From contig CAYJNO010000005.1 in assembly GCA_964371715.1 (NCBI GenBank), forward strand, positions 16,985-80,984: 64,000 nt of DNA, in the 5' to 3' direction. The notes below the pieces were generated by a model. It did not search any database. It was not told the DNA's origin and saw only the letters and a list, made by a program, of their open reading frames with translations. The stretch is from CAYJNO01 sp964371715. GTDB lineage: Bacteria; Bacillota_I; Bacilli_A; Erysipelotrichales; Erysipelotrichaceae. Shown piece after piece: positions 43,773 to 51,482 of this stretch. How positions within the stretch are numbered: position 1 is the stretch's first letter; each line of letters starts with the position of its first letter. Position numbers and translations under genes: made by a program.

Positions 43773-46700
43773 ATGTTATTAAATAGATATGAAATAATAG
43801 TTAACACAAGATTTGACTGGTTAATTAAAAGAGGTGAGAAATTACTTGAGGATGAGTTATATAGTTTTATTGAAGTCAAATATCTAAATAATAATTTATT
43901 AATTATAAAGATGATTTTTGAAGATGGAATCAATGATAGTGAAACAAGTGTAGCAGTATTAATTAATGGCACAATAAATAAAAAAACATGTACTTGCGAA
44001 GATTATGAAAAATATAAAAACTGTAAACATACAGCTGCAGCAATGGTTTATTTATCAAAAATGAGTGACAATGAAAAATTACCATTTAACTATGGGGCAA
44101 TTAAAGGAAGTGAAGACTATGAATATAAGAAATTATATCGATTAGCACTTTATGGAAATGAAGTAGTAAAAGAATTTAATGAAGAATTTAAAAATGAGAT
44201 AAGCTTATTAAATATTAAAAATAAAGTTAAGTTAGTACCTGAATTTACAGTAGATAATGACAGTGTTATCTTACGTTTTAAAATAGGTATTAATCGTTTA
44301 TATATCGTGAAAGATTTTATGGAATTGGTAGTGTCTGTTCATGGTAAAAAACAATTTCGTTATGGTAAAGAATTAGATATTATTCATGATATTAAAATGT
44401 TTGATGACGATTCACTGCAATGGTTCAACTTTTTGGAAAATGTTAGAAAAATTAAAGGCCTTTATAGTGATGGTAAAGAAATAGTTTGTGATTATAAAAT
44501 AAAGCCGTTGCTTTTTGATACTATTGAAAAATTAAATGACAATAGTCAATGTGATATAGAAATCAATAGTGGAGAATTAATCTTTGATGTCGAAAAAGCA
44601 ACTGTCAAAAATTCGAATTTTTATAAAGTTAAAATGCAAAAATTAAATTTTGATTTCTATGAAGGTTCAGCATATCAAATTGAACAGTTACAACCATTTA
44701 AAATTGTGAAAACAGAATTTGATGACTTTGGATCAATAGAAAAATTAGCAAGAAAATTTAGAGATGAAGAAATATATTTTACTGATAAAGGTTTTAATGA
44801 ATTCTATAAATATAGTATTTCCCAAATAGAAGATTATGTAACTATAAGAGGAATAGAGCTAGAATTTAAAAAAGCTGAGAATGTAAAATTATTTGGTGAT
44901 ATTGATGAAGATGGTAACTTTATTTTTGATATTGAATATTTTCAAGATAATATTAAGCATTTAGGATTTGTAAGTGATGATTTACCACTGAGTATCTTTA
45001 AGATAGATTCAATGCTTAAGGCATTAAATGGAATATTGTTAGATAATGGTACATATTTATTAGATCCAGAAGATAATGATGTAATTGACTTTATCCAAAA
45101 TAGGATTTATATCTTACAAAACGAATGTAGTATTTTTGTGAGTGACACTTTAAAAAATCATGGTAAAACTAAAAAACTAGGAATTAGTATTGGTGTCAAT
45201 GTTAATAATAATTTATTAGAACTTGATTTATCTGCTGATGATGTAGATCGTGAAGAAATCATTAACATCTTGAGGAATTTTAGAAAAAAGAAAAAATATA
45301 CTAAATTAAAAAATGGAGAAACAATTCAAATTCATTCAGAAGAGATTGAGAAATTAAATAGTACATTAGAAAGTCTTGGTATAGTTGATTTAGAAGATGA
45401 ATTAAGTGTTTCATCATATCGTACATTATCAATTGATGATTTAATTGCTGATGAAGAAATAGAAGTAATAAGAAGTGACAGTTTCAAAAAATATATTGAA
45501 CGCTTTGATAATAAAGAGATATCTGATAGTGATGTGCCAACTTTGTATCAAAATATCTTAAGAGATTACCAAGTTCATGGATATAAATGGTTAAAGAAAA
45601 TGAATGACTTTGGTTTTGGTGCAATACTAGCTGATGATATGGGACTTGGAAAAACAATTCAGATGATTTCATATTTACAAAGTGTTAAGGATAAAGGTAA
45701 AAGTATCGTCATTACTCCAGCTAGTTTAATTTTAAACTGGCAAGAAGAATTAGAAAAATTTACAACAGACTTTAAAGTTAAATTAATCATGGGTAATATT
45801 GAAGAAAGACAAGCTTTAATAAATGATATTGAAAACTATAATTTAATTATTACATCTTATGATTATATTAAAAAAGATTATGGTTTATATAAAGATATCG
45901 AGTTTGAAACTATTGTTTTAGATGAAGCGCAATATATAAAAAATCAAAAAACAAAAGCTGCTATAGCTGTTAAGAGTTTAAATGGTAGACAAAGATTTGC
46001 TTTAACAGGCACTCCTATTGAAAACAATTTAGCAGAATTGTGGTCAATATTTGACTTCTTAATGCCAAAATATTTATATAGTTATCGCTACTTTAGAAAG
46101 AACTATGAAGTGGAAATTGTAAAGAATAATGATATTGAAACTTCAAATAGACTAAAGAAATTAGTTGAACCATTTATATTAAGAAGACATAAAAAAGATG
46201 TGTTAAAAGATTTACCGAGTAAAGTAGAGCATGATATTAAAATTGAATTTAATGATAATGAAAGAAACTTATATCTAGCACAAATTAGTGCAGTAAATGA
46301 AGAATTACAAGATAAACTAAAGTTAAAAGCACAAGATAAAATAAGAATATTATCAATGATAACAAGGTTAAGACAACTATGTTGTGAACCAAGAATTATT
46401 GATGAAAGTATAACTGATCCATCATCAAAGTTAATTGAGTGTTTAAGGTTAGTTAATAAATTAAATGATGAGAAAAAAAATATCTTAATATTTTCATCAT
46501 TTACAAAAACTTTAGATTTAATTGAGGATGAATTGATTTTAAATAATATTAGTTATCTAAAATTAACAGGAAAAGATAATAAAATTAAACGTAAAGAGAT
46601 GGTTGATGAATTTCAAAAAGGACAAACTAAAGTGTTTTTGATTTCGTTAAAAGCTGGAGGGACAGGTCTAAATCTAACCTCGGCACAAGCAGTTATTCAC

Positions 46701-46931
46701 TTTGATCCTTGGTGGAATATTTCAGCACAGAATCAAGCAACAGATAGAGCACATCGATTTGGACAAACAAAACAAGTAGATGTATATAAATTAATTATTA
46801 AAGATACAATAGAAGAAAAGATTCTAGCCTTACAAGAACGTAAAAAAGCAATGGTTGATACATTTATTGAAGGTAGTGAAGGTGCTCTTGATAGCTTATC
46901 ACTAGATGATATTATTGATTTATTTAAGTAA
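43773..46931 (+). CDS. SWIM-domain SNF2 helicase
   Basis: This 1052-residue SNF2-type ATPase carries a SWIM zinc finger near the start (Cys73, Cys75, Cys84, His86: CTCEDYEKYKNCKH). The C-terminal half has motif I DDMGLGKTIQ (Lys near residue 627), motif II VLDEAQ, motif III LTGTPIENNLAELWSIFDFL, and the helicase C domain with SLKAGGTGLNLTSAQAVIHFDPWWN and QATDRAHRFGQ. SNF2 proteins translocate on double-stranded DNA without strand separation. This SWIM-SNF2 form is common in Bacillota chromosomes, and its precise role is unsettled. Nothing around it suggests a defence island. Confidence 0.92.
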   Translation: MLLNRYEIIVNTRFDWLIKRGEKLLEDELYSFIEVKYLNNNLLIIKMIFEDGINDSETSVAVLINGTINKKTCTCEDYEKYKNCKHTAAAMVYLSKMSDNEKLPFNYGAIKGSEDYEYKKLYRLALYGNEVVKEFNEEFKNEISLLNIKNKVKLVPEFTVDNDSVILRFKIGINRLYIVKDFMELVVSVHGKKQFRYGKELDIIHDIKMFDDDSLQWFNFLENVRKIKGLYSDGKEIVCDYKIKPLLFDTIEKLNDNSQCDIEINSGELIFDVEKATVKNSNFYKVKMQKLNFDFYEGSAYQIEQLQPFKIVKTEFDDFGSIEKLARKFRDEEIYFTDKGFNEFYKYSISQIEDYVTIRGIELEFKKAENVKLFGDIDEDGNFIFDIEYFQDNIKHLGFVSDDLPLSIFKIDSMLKALNGILLDNGTYLLDPEDNDVIDFIQNRIYILQNECSIFVSDTLKNHGKTKKLGISIGVNVNNNLLELDLSADDVDREEIINILRNFRKKKKYTKLKNGETIQIHSEEIEKLNSTLESLGIVDLEDELSVSSYRTLSIDDLIADEEIEVIRSDSFKKYIERFDNKEISDSDVPTLYQNILRDYQVHGYKWLKKMNDFGFGAILADDMGLGKTIQMISYLQSVKDKGKSIVITPASLILNWQEELEKFTTDFKVKLIMGNIEERQALINDIENYNLIITSYDYIKKDYGLYKDIEFETIVLDEAQYIKNQKTKAAIAVKSLNGRQRFALTGTPIENNLAELWSIFDFLMPKYLYSYRYFRKNYEVEIVKNNDIETSNRLKKLVEPFILRRHKKDVLKDLPSKVEHDIKIEFNDNERNLYLAQISAVNEELQDKLKLKAQDKIRILSMITRLRQLCCEPRIIDESITDPSSKLIECLRLVNKLNDEKKNILIFSSFTKTLDLIEDELILNNISYLKLTGKDNKIKRKEMVDEFQKGQTKVFLISLKAGGTGLNLTSAQAVIHFDPWWNISAQNQATDRAHRFGQTKQVDVYKLIIKDTIEEKILALQERKKAMVDTFIEGSEGALDSLSLDDIIDLFK

Positions 46932-46946
46932 ACAGGAGAAATATAT

Positions 46947-47564
46947 ATGAAGGTTTTAATTGTCGCAGCAGGAGAAGTAAAAGATACTGAAAAAGTAAAA
47001 AATAAGTTACCTTTAAATGATTATACACTAGTAATTAGTGTTGATGGTGGTTATGATATATGTGAGAAAATGTCTATTAAGCCTCAATACTTAATTGGTG
47101 ATTTAGATTCAACAAAAAAAGTTGATTTTGATTGTGAAGTAATTAAGTTTGATAAAGATAAAGATTATACAGATCTTGATTTAGCTATTGAGTTCGCCTT
47201 AAAACAAAAAGCGACATTTATTGATATTATAGGAGCTACTGGCAATCGTTTAGATCATTTCCTGGGTAATTTAGCAGTGTTAGAAAGACTTCATGACAGT
47301 AATGTTAAAGGGCGTATTATTGATGAAAAAAATATAATTAATATTTCTTCTTCTAAAATTACTTATAAAAATATTTCTGATTATGTTTCTGTTTTACCTA
47401 TTACAGATAGTGTTATATTCTCATGCTTTGATTTAAAATATGAAGTTATGATGTGTGAAACTAAAAGGCAACAAACATTAGGTATTAGTAATGAATCTAG
47501 TAGTACTGAATTTACAATTGAGATTCATCGCGGTAAAGCATTTATAATTCAAAGTGATAATTAA
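46947..47564 (+). CDS. thiN: Thiamine pyrophosphokinase
   Basis: This 205-residue enzyme converts thiamine to thiamine diphosphate using ATP. The family motifs VSVDGGYDICEKMSIKPQYLIGDLDS and DKDYTDLDLAIEFALKQ, followed by IIGATGNRLDHFLGNLAVL, are all visible; the C-terminal substrate-binding domain is less conserved. It starts 15 bases after the helicase with a GGAG site. In Bacillus thiN follows rpe and rsgA, which are not here. No thiamine riboswitch is seen, so the gene is probably expressed constitutively from the helicase promoter. Confidence 0.93.
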   Translation: MKVLIVAAGEVKDTEKVKNKLPLNDYTLVISVDGGYDICEKMSIKPQYLIGDLDSTKKVDFDCEVIKFDKDKDYTDLDLAIEFALKQKATFIDIIGATGNRLDHFLGNLAVLERLHDSNVKGRIIDEKNIINISSSKITYKNISDYVSVLPITDSVIFSCFDLKYEVMMCETKRQQTLGISNESSSTEFTIEIHRGKAFIIQSDN

Positions 47565-47598
47565 AAAAGTGGTCAGTTTAAATTGACCACTTTTTTAT
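47562..47598. terminator. Bidirectional terminator between thiN and the thioredoxin-like gene
   Basis: The 13-bp arms AAAAAAGTGGTCA and TGACCACTTTTTT with an 8-base loop separate convergent genes. The right arm reaches the stop codon of the minus-strand gene. Confidence 0.92.
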
Positions 47599-48044
47599 AT
47601 ATTTGCTGAGATTAATTCTTTTGCTTTTTCAATTTTGATTAAACTTCCAGCTATAAGTACTTTATTGTTAACAACTAAAGCAGGCGTGTTCATTACTCCA
47701 TACTGAGCAATTTCAATATTATCACCAATATTGATTACTTCAACATCTAAGCCTAATTCTTTAACCGCAGCTTTTACATTTGCAAAGCTATCGCTACTTT
47801 TCTTACAACATGCACCTAATACTAAGATTGAATTTTTAGCTTTTTTTGCTTCAATTTCACTTACTGGGCACATATTTCCGCATTCACACATTGCCATTTC
47901 TTCCTTAACTTCTTCATTAGTTGAGCAACAACTTGAAGATTCTTGATTGTTTGAGCAACAGCTAGTAGTTTCTTTTTCTACAGCTGGTTTAGAGCAACAG
48001 TTTTCTTCTTTTTTTTCTTTTTTCAAAAATCCAAATAAATTCAT
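47595..48044 (-). CDS. Cysteine-rich thioredoxin-like redox protein
   Basis: This 149-residue protein has two parts. Residues 1-60 are low-complexity and carry three Cys-Cys pairs (16-17, 29-30, 39-40) and CECGNMC (53, 55, 59). Residues 70-149 are a thioredoxin-fold domain (ILVLGACCKKSSDSF, then GVMNTPALVVNNKVLIAG with cis-Pro) of the small 'redox-active disulfide protein' kind. The usual CxxC is changed to CCKKS, so it has vicinal cysteines instead. The N-terminal segment looks fit to bind a thiophilic metal or metalloid. The gene is downstream of the permease on the same strand (12-base gap) and is controlled by the same promoter. Confidence 0.82.
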   Translation of the reverse strand: MNLFGFLKKEKKEENCCSKPAVEKETTSCCSNNQESSSCCSTNEEVKEEMAMCECGNMCPVSEIEAKKAKNSILVLGACCKKSSDSFANVKAAVKELGLDVEVINIGDNIEIAQYGVMNTPALVVNNKVLIAGSLIKIEKAKELISANI

Positions 48045-48056
48045 TATTTCCTCTTT

Positions 48057-49067
48057 CTATAGCATTACGCTAATGACATTAAATATATATCCAACTATTA
48101 CTATCCCACTAAAACAAATTAATACAAAGATAGCTAATAGTTTTGTTTTTATTGCTTTTTTAAGCATGATTAATGATGGTAAAGATAATGTTGTTACTGC
48201 CATCATAAAGGCTAATACAGTTCCTAGTAAAGCCCCTTTTGCTAATAAGGCTTCTGCAATTGGTAATGTACCAAAGATATCAGCATAAATAGGAATCCCA
48301 AATAATGTTGCCATGATTACACCTAATGGATTGTTACTTCCAAGTGCTGTAGTAATGATTTCTTCTGGAATAACATTGTGAATAAAAGCCCCTACTCCAA
48401 CACCGATAACGATATAAATAAATACTTTTTTAAATGTTTCGATGACTTGTTCTTTAGCAAAAATTAATCGCTCTTTTTTAGTTGGTGTATGCCCTTCTAT
48501 ATTAATGCTTTTAGCATTTCTAATATAATCCTCTACTTGATCTTCTAAGTTAAGATACTCTATTATTCTACCACCAATAACAGCGATTATTAATCCTAAA
48601 ATTACATATAATACAGCAATCTCAAAACCAAAAATACTCATTAATAAGAATAGACTTGCTAAATCAACCATTGGTGAAGATATCAAGAAAGAAAATGTTA
48701 CACCTATTGGCAATTTTGCACTTGTAAAACCGATGAATAAAGGAATTGATGAACATGAACAAAACGGTGTTACAGTCCCAAGTAATGCTGCTACAATATT
48801 TGCACTTATACCTTTAAATTTACTTAAAATTTGTTTACTTCTCTCTGGGGGGAAATAGCTTTGAATATATGAAATCATAAAAATTAAAACAAATAATAAT
48901 ATTGTGATTTTTAAGATATCATAAATAAAGAATTGAAGTGCTCCTCCAAATGCTGTTGTAATGTCTAATCCAAAAAATGCAAGCATCTCCCCTATTGAAT
49001 CATTTAACCATTTCATACCTAAAACTTGTTCTTGAATAAAATTAAATATATTTTTTAAAAATATCAT
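48057..49067 (-). CDS. COG0701-family permease (ArsP-like)
   Basis: This 336-residue permease has about eight membrane segments and the family's PFCSCSSIPLFIGFTSAKLPIGVTFSFLISSPMVD motif containing a CxC pair; a central hydrophilic loop separates two halves. COG0701 members include ArsP, which exports trivalent organoarsenicals, and uncharacterised permeases often found with thioredoxin-like proteins. The present pairing with a Cys-rich thioredoxin-like protein and twin operators suggests a metal or metalloid stress response (inference). Substrate not determined. Confidence 0.88.
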   Translation of the reverse strand: MIFLKNIFNFIQEQVLGMKWLNDSIGEMLAFFGLDITTAFGGALQFFIYDILKITILLFVLIFMISYIQSYFPPERSKQILSKFKGISANIVAALLGTVTPFCSCSSIPLFIGFTSAKLPIGVTFSFLISSPMVDLASLFLLMSIFGFEIAVLYVILGLIIAVIGGRIIEYLNLEDQVEDYIRNAKSINIEGHTPTKKERLIFAKEQVIETFKKVFIYIVIGVGVGAFIHNVIPEEIITTALGSNNPLGVIMATLFGIPIYADIFGTLPIAEALLAKGALLGTVLAFMMAVTTLSLPSLIMLKKAIKTKLLAIFVLICFSGIVIVGYIFNVISVML

Positions 49068-49078
49068 ACCGACCTCTC

Positions 49079-49098
49079 ATATCAATTTTTTTTGATAT
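49079..49098. promoter_or_regulatory. Palindromic operator 1 of the permease operon
   Basis: The inverted repeat ATATCAA-N6-TTGATAT is perfect. It lies just downstream of the -10 box, over the predicted transcription start and before the GAGAGG site. It resembles operators of ArsR/SmtB-type repressors. The repressor gene is not in the window. Confidence 0.8.
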
Positions 49099-49102
49099 GT
49101 AA

Positions 49103-49131
49103 ATAATAACTTATTAAACGTGTGGTGTCAA
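49103..49131 (-). promoter_or_regulatory. Consensus promoter of the permease-thioredoxin operon
   Basis: On the minus strand, TTGACA and TATTAT are spaced by exactly 17 bases. The promoter is flanked on both sides by matching palindromes, so it is probably strong but repressed. Confidence 0.88.
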
Positions 49132-49135
49132 TGAT

Positions 49136-49155
49136 AAATCAATTTTTTTTGATTT
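49136..49155. promoter_or_regulatory. Palindromic operator 2 of the permease operon
   Basis: AAATCAA-N6-TTGATTT has the same ATCAA core, spacer length and T-rich centre as operator 1. It lies 4 bases upstream of the -35 box. Its centre is 57 bases from that of operator 1, about 5.4 helical turns. Confidence 0.78.
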
Positions 49156-49161
49156 AAAAAA

Positions 49162-49200
49162 AACAAAAAACCCTCACTTATAAATTTTCAAGTGAGGATT
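49162..49200 (-). terminator. Terminator after the APC transporter gene
   Basis: CCTCACTT and AAGTGAGG pair over a 10-base loop. On the minus strand the stem is followed by TTTTTTGTTTTTTT. Confidence 0.9.
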
Positions 49201-49207
49201 GAAATAA

Positions 49208-50551
49208 TTAAACTTTTTTGTAAAATAGATTTCCTATAAACATCGTAAATGCAAATACGATTAGGAAAAAGAATACAGCTTGTCCATGAGATACATAAGA
49301 TGCGTACATCATAAATAAAGAACTCAATGTTGCAAGTGTTGGGATTACATAACGATTAAATATTGTTAAATCTTTTTCTTTACGCATAAAGTTAATAAAT
49401 ATTGGGATATATAATAAATAAATAGCAACAATAATAAGTTCAGATGAATCAAATGAAAACATTCCAAACCATGGTGTTGTAAGATTTGCACCATAGAAAT
49501 ACACTAACCAAAATGAACATAATAATAATCCAACGATTGCACTGTTTGTTGGCATATTTGTTACTGTATCAATTTGTTTAAACATTTCAGGTTTTGGGCC
49601 TTGATCTCTAGCAGCTAATGAATAAATACCACGAGTACAACCAAGCATTAAACCATTTAAAGTACCAAGACATGATATAACAACAAATACATATAATAAT
49701 GTAGCTCCAATATCGCCAAATACATTTGTAAAAGCAATTAAAACTCCAAGTTCTCCTGATTCTAAGATAACTTGATTAGAAGCTCCACCTGCAAGTCCAA
49801 TATAATATAAAATATAAGTAACAATAATTAAAAGTGATCCACCTACTAATGCTTTAGGTAATGTTCTTTTAGCATCTTTTAATTCAGCATTAATACTAGT
49901 AGCTATAATCCAACCTTCATAAGCGAATGCTGTTGCAACAACACCAGTTAATAAAGCTTCAAATTGATTAACATCTTCATAGACAACTGTTGTAAAGTTC
50001 TCTAAAGTTTGTCCATTAACTAAACCAACAGCTAATCCAATAATACCCATTGCAAATAAAGGTACTAATTTAATTACAGTAGTTGATACTTGAAATTTAC
50101 CAGCAAGTTTTGGTGAAAGTGCATTTAAAGCAAAGTTTGCTACTAAAAAGAATCCTGAAATAGTAAGGCACTCAGCTCCTGCAATATCAAACCCGATAAT
50201 TACACATAAATATCTAGCACTTACCCATGCTAATACAGATGTTAACATTGGATAATATAAAGTTGCCATAAACCAACCAATATTATAAGCATATTTTTTA
50301 CCAACAGTTACTTCGGCATAATCTACGACCCCATTTACATAATTGTATTTAGTTGCCATTAATGAGAATAAGTATGCACAAACTAGCATTATTAATCCAC
50401 CGATAATCCATGCAGTAATTCCTGTTACAAGGTTACCGCCAGTAATAGATAATACTTTTTCTGCTTTAAAGAAAACTCCACTACCAATTACAATACCAAC
50501 TACCATTGCAATTGCAGTAGGTAATCCATATCTTTTTTCTAATTTATTCAT
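49208..50551 (-). CDS. APC-family amino-acid permease
   Basis: This amino-acid/polyamine/organocation transporter of about 447 residues has 12 membrane segments. The first helix carries the substrate-binding motif MVVGIVIGSGVFFKAEKVL, and ATAFAYEGWIIATSINAELKDAKRTLPKAL is the characteristic helix 6 region of SteT/LAT-like exchangers. The substrate is uncertain. The start is ATG 50551, after a GGAGGG site; the earlier in-frame TTG at 50566 overlaps that site. A perfect 8-bp inverted repeat overlaps its probable -10 at 50572-50577. Confidence 0.9.
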   Translation of the reverse strand: MNKLEKRYGLPTAIAMVVGIVIGSGVFFKAEKVLSITGGNLVTGITAWIIGGLIMLVCAYLFSLMATKYNYVNGVVDYAEVTVGKKYAYNIGWFMATLYYPMLTSVLAWVSARYLCVIIGFDIAGAECLTISGFFLVANFALNALSPKLAGKFQVSTTVIKLVPLFAMGIIGLAVGLVNGQTLENFTTVVYEDVNQFEALLTGVVATAFAYEGWIIATSINAELKDAKRTLPKALVGGSLLIIVTYILYYIGLAGGASNQVILESGELGVLIAFTNVFGDIGATLLYVFVVISCLGTLNGLMLGCTRGIYSLAARDQGPKPEMFKQIDTVTNMPTNSAIVGLLLCSFWLVYFYGANLTTPWFGMFSFDSSELIIVAIYLLYIPIFINFMRKEKDLTIFNRYVIPTLATLSSLFMMYASYVSHGQAVFFFLIVFAFTMFIGNLFYKKV

Positions 50552-51030
50552 TGATAAACCCTCCAAATAAAATTATACATAAGATATGTATATTATTACA
50601 ATTAAAAAACAGTATAACTTTAAAGTTTTATCATAAATTAATATAAAAAAAGATAACATAAAATAAAAAAGCAATATTTTAATAATATATAAAGCTAAGA
50701 ATTGAATAATAAGATAAAATACAAGTATAATAAATATATATAATAAATTTACAAAATTATATAAAATGAGAAAAATATTTTATTTGTAAATGATGTTGCA
50801 CAGCTGTTCATCTTATGAATTAACAAGATTCTTAAAAAAACAACTAGTATTTATACTTTGTTAAAAGATGTACAATTAAAAAAAATAACATTTTTTATCA
50901 TTATCATATACAAATAATACATAAATATATAATATTGTGATTAAAAATCAACATTTGTATACAGTTTTACTTGTTTTAGAGGTACACATATGATAAAATA
51001 GCAATGCACAAAAATGTAAGGAGTATATTA
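50552..51030. other. AT-rich intergenic region ahead of the pilus locus
   Basis: This non-coding stretch of about 480 bases between the divergent APC gene and the pilus locus has no open frame of note. It holds the inverted repeat TATACATA-AGA-TATGTATA (50574-50592) overlapping a TATAAT box for the APC gene, and at the far end a promoter for the pilus genes. The middle (about 50600-50960) is A/T tracts; I see no RNA gene or riboswitch there. Its length is unusual for this compact window, so it may carry regulator sites. Confidence 0.6.
50971..50999 (+). promoter_or_regulatory. Promoter at the head of the pilus locus
   Basis: TTGTTT (50971-50976) and TAAAAT (50994-50999) are spaced by 17 bases, with a TG one base upstream of the -10 (extended type). 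It lies 31 bases before the first ATG (51031). Confidence 0.65.
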
Positions 51031-51462
51031 ATGCACATATTAGACATAAGTATAGTAATTTTTATCGCTTTGGAATTAAGCAATGTGATATTACTCTATT
51101 TTAAACAAGATTTCAAACACGGTAATACACTTTTTAGCTTTAAAGGATATGAAAAATCCAAAAATGATGATGAAATATTTCAATTAATCAAATATCTAGG
51201 CGTTTGGGTTGCAAATTGTAAATTAATATTCATCTTGCTACTTATTCCAATATTATTCTATGGTAATGACACACTGAAATTATATAGTGTGATTATCATG
51301 ATTGTTGGAGTATCGGTTTATTATTTTACATTATATCCGTTAATAAAAAGAATGGATCAAAAGAATCAACTTGTTGTCAAAGGTTATTCAAAAACATTAA
51401 CAATTTTGATATCAGCAATAATCGCCATGTATGTGGTGTCAACAATTATATATATATTATAA
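51031..51462 (+). CDS. Small four-helix membrane protein of unknown function
   Basis: I do not recognise this 143-residue protein. It has four probable membrane segments (about 3-20, 56-74, 80-100, 116-140), with a cytoplasmic-looking polar loop after the first. Start ATG 51031 follows an AAGGAG site; an earlier in-frame ATG at 51004 lacks one. The gene is the first after the promoter of the pilus locus and is separated from pilB by only 21 bases. It may therefore be a pilus accessory protein, or only a passenger. No homology to known pilus platform proteins is apparent. Confidence 0.75.
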   Translation: MHILDISIVIFIALELSNVILLYFKQDFKHGNTLFSFKGYEKSKNDDEIFQLIKYLGVWVANCKLIFILLLIPILFYGNDTLKLYSVIIMIVGVSVYYFTLYPLIKRMDQKNQLVVKGYSKTLTILISAIIAMYVVSTIIYIL

Positions 51463-51482
51463 CAAAGAAAGAGAGATTATTT

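Noticed and set aside
43773..46931. SNF2 helicase as part of a phage-defence island
   Set aside because: It has no methylase, nuclease, phospholipase-D-like or BREX/DISARM partner nearby; neighbours are thiN and the wall-enzyme pair.
50600..50960. A riboswitch or small RNA in the long intergenic region before the pilus locus
   Set aside because: I found no long stem, no conserved riboswitch motif and no terminator within it, only A/T tracts.
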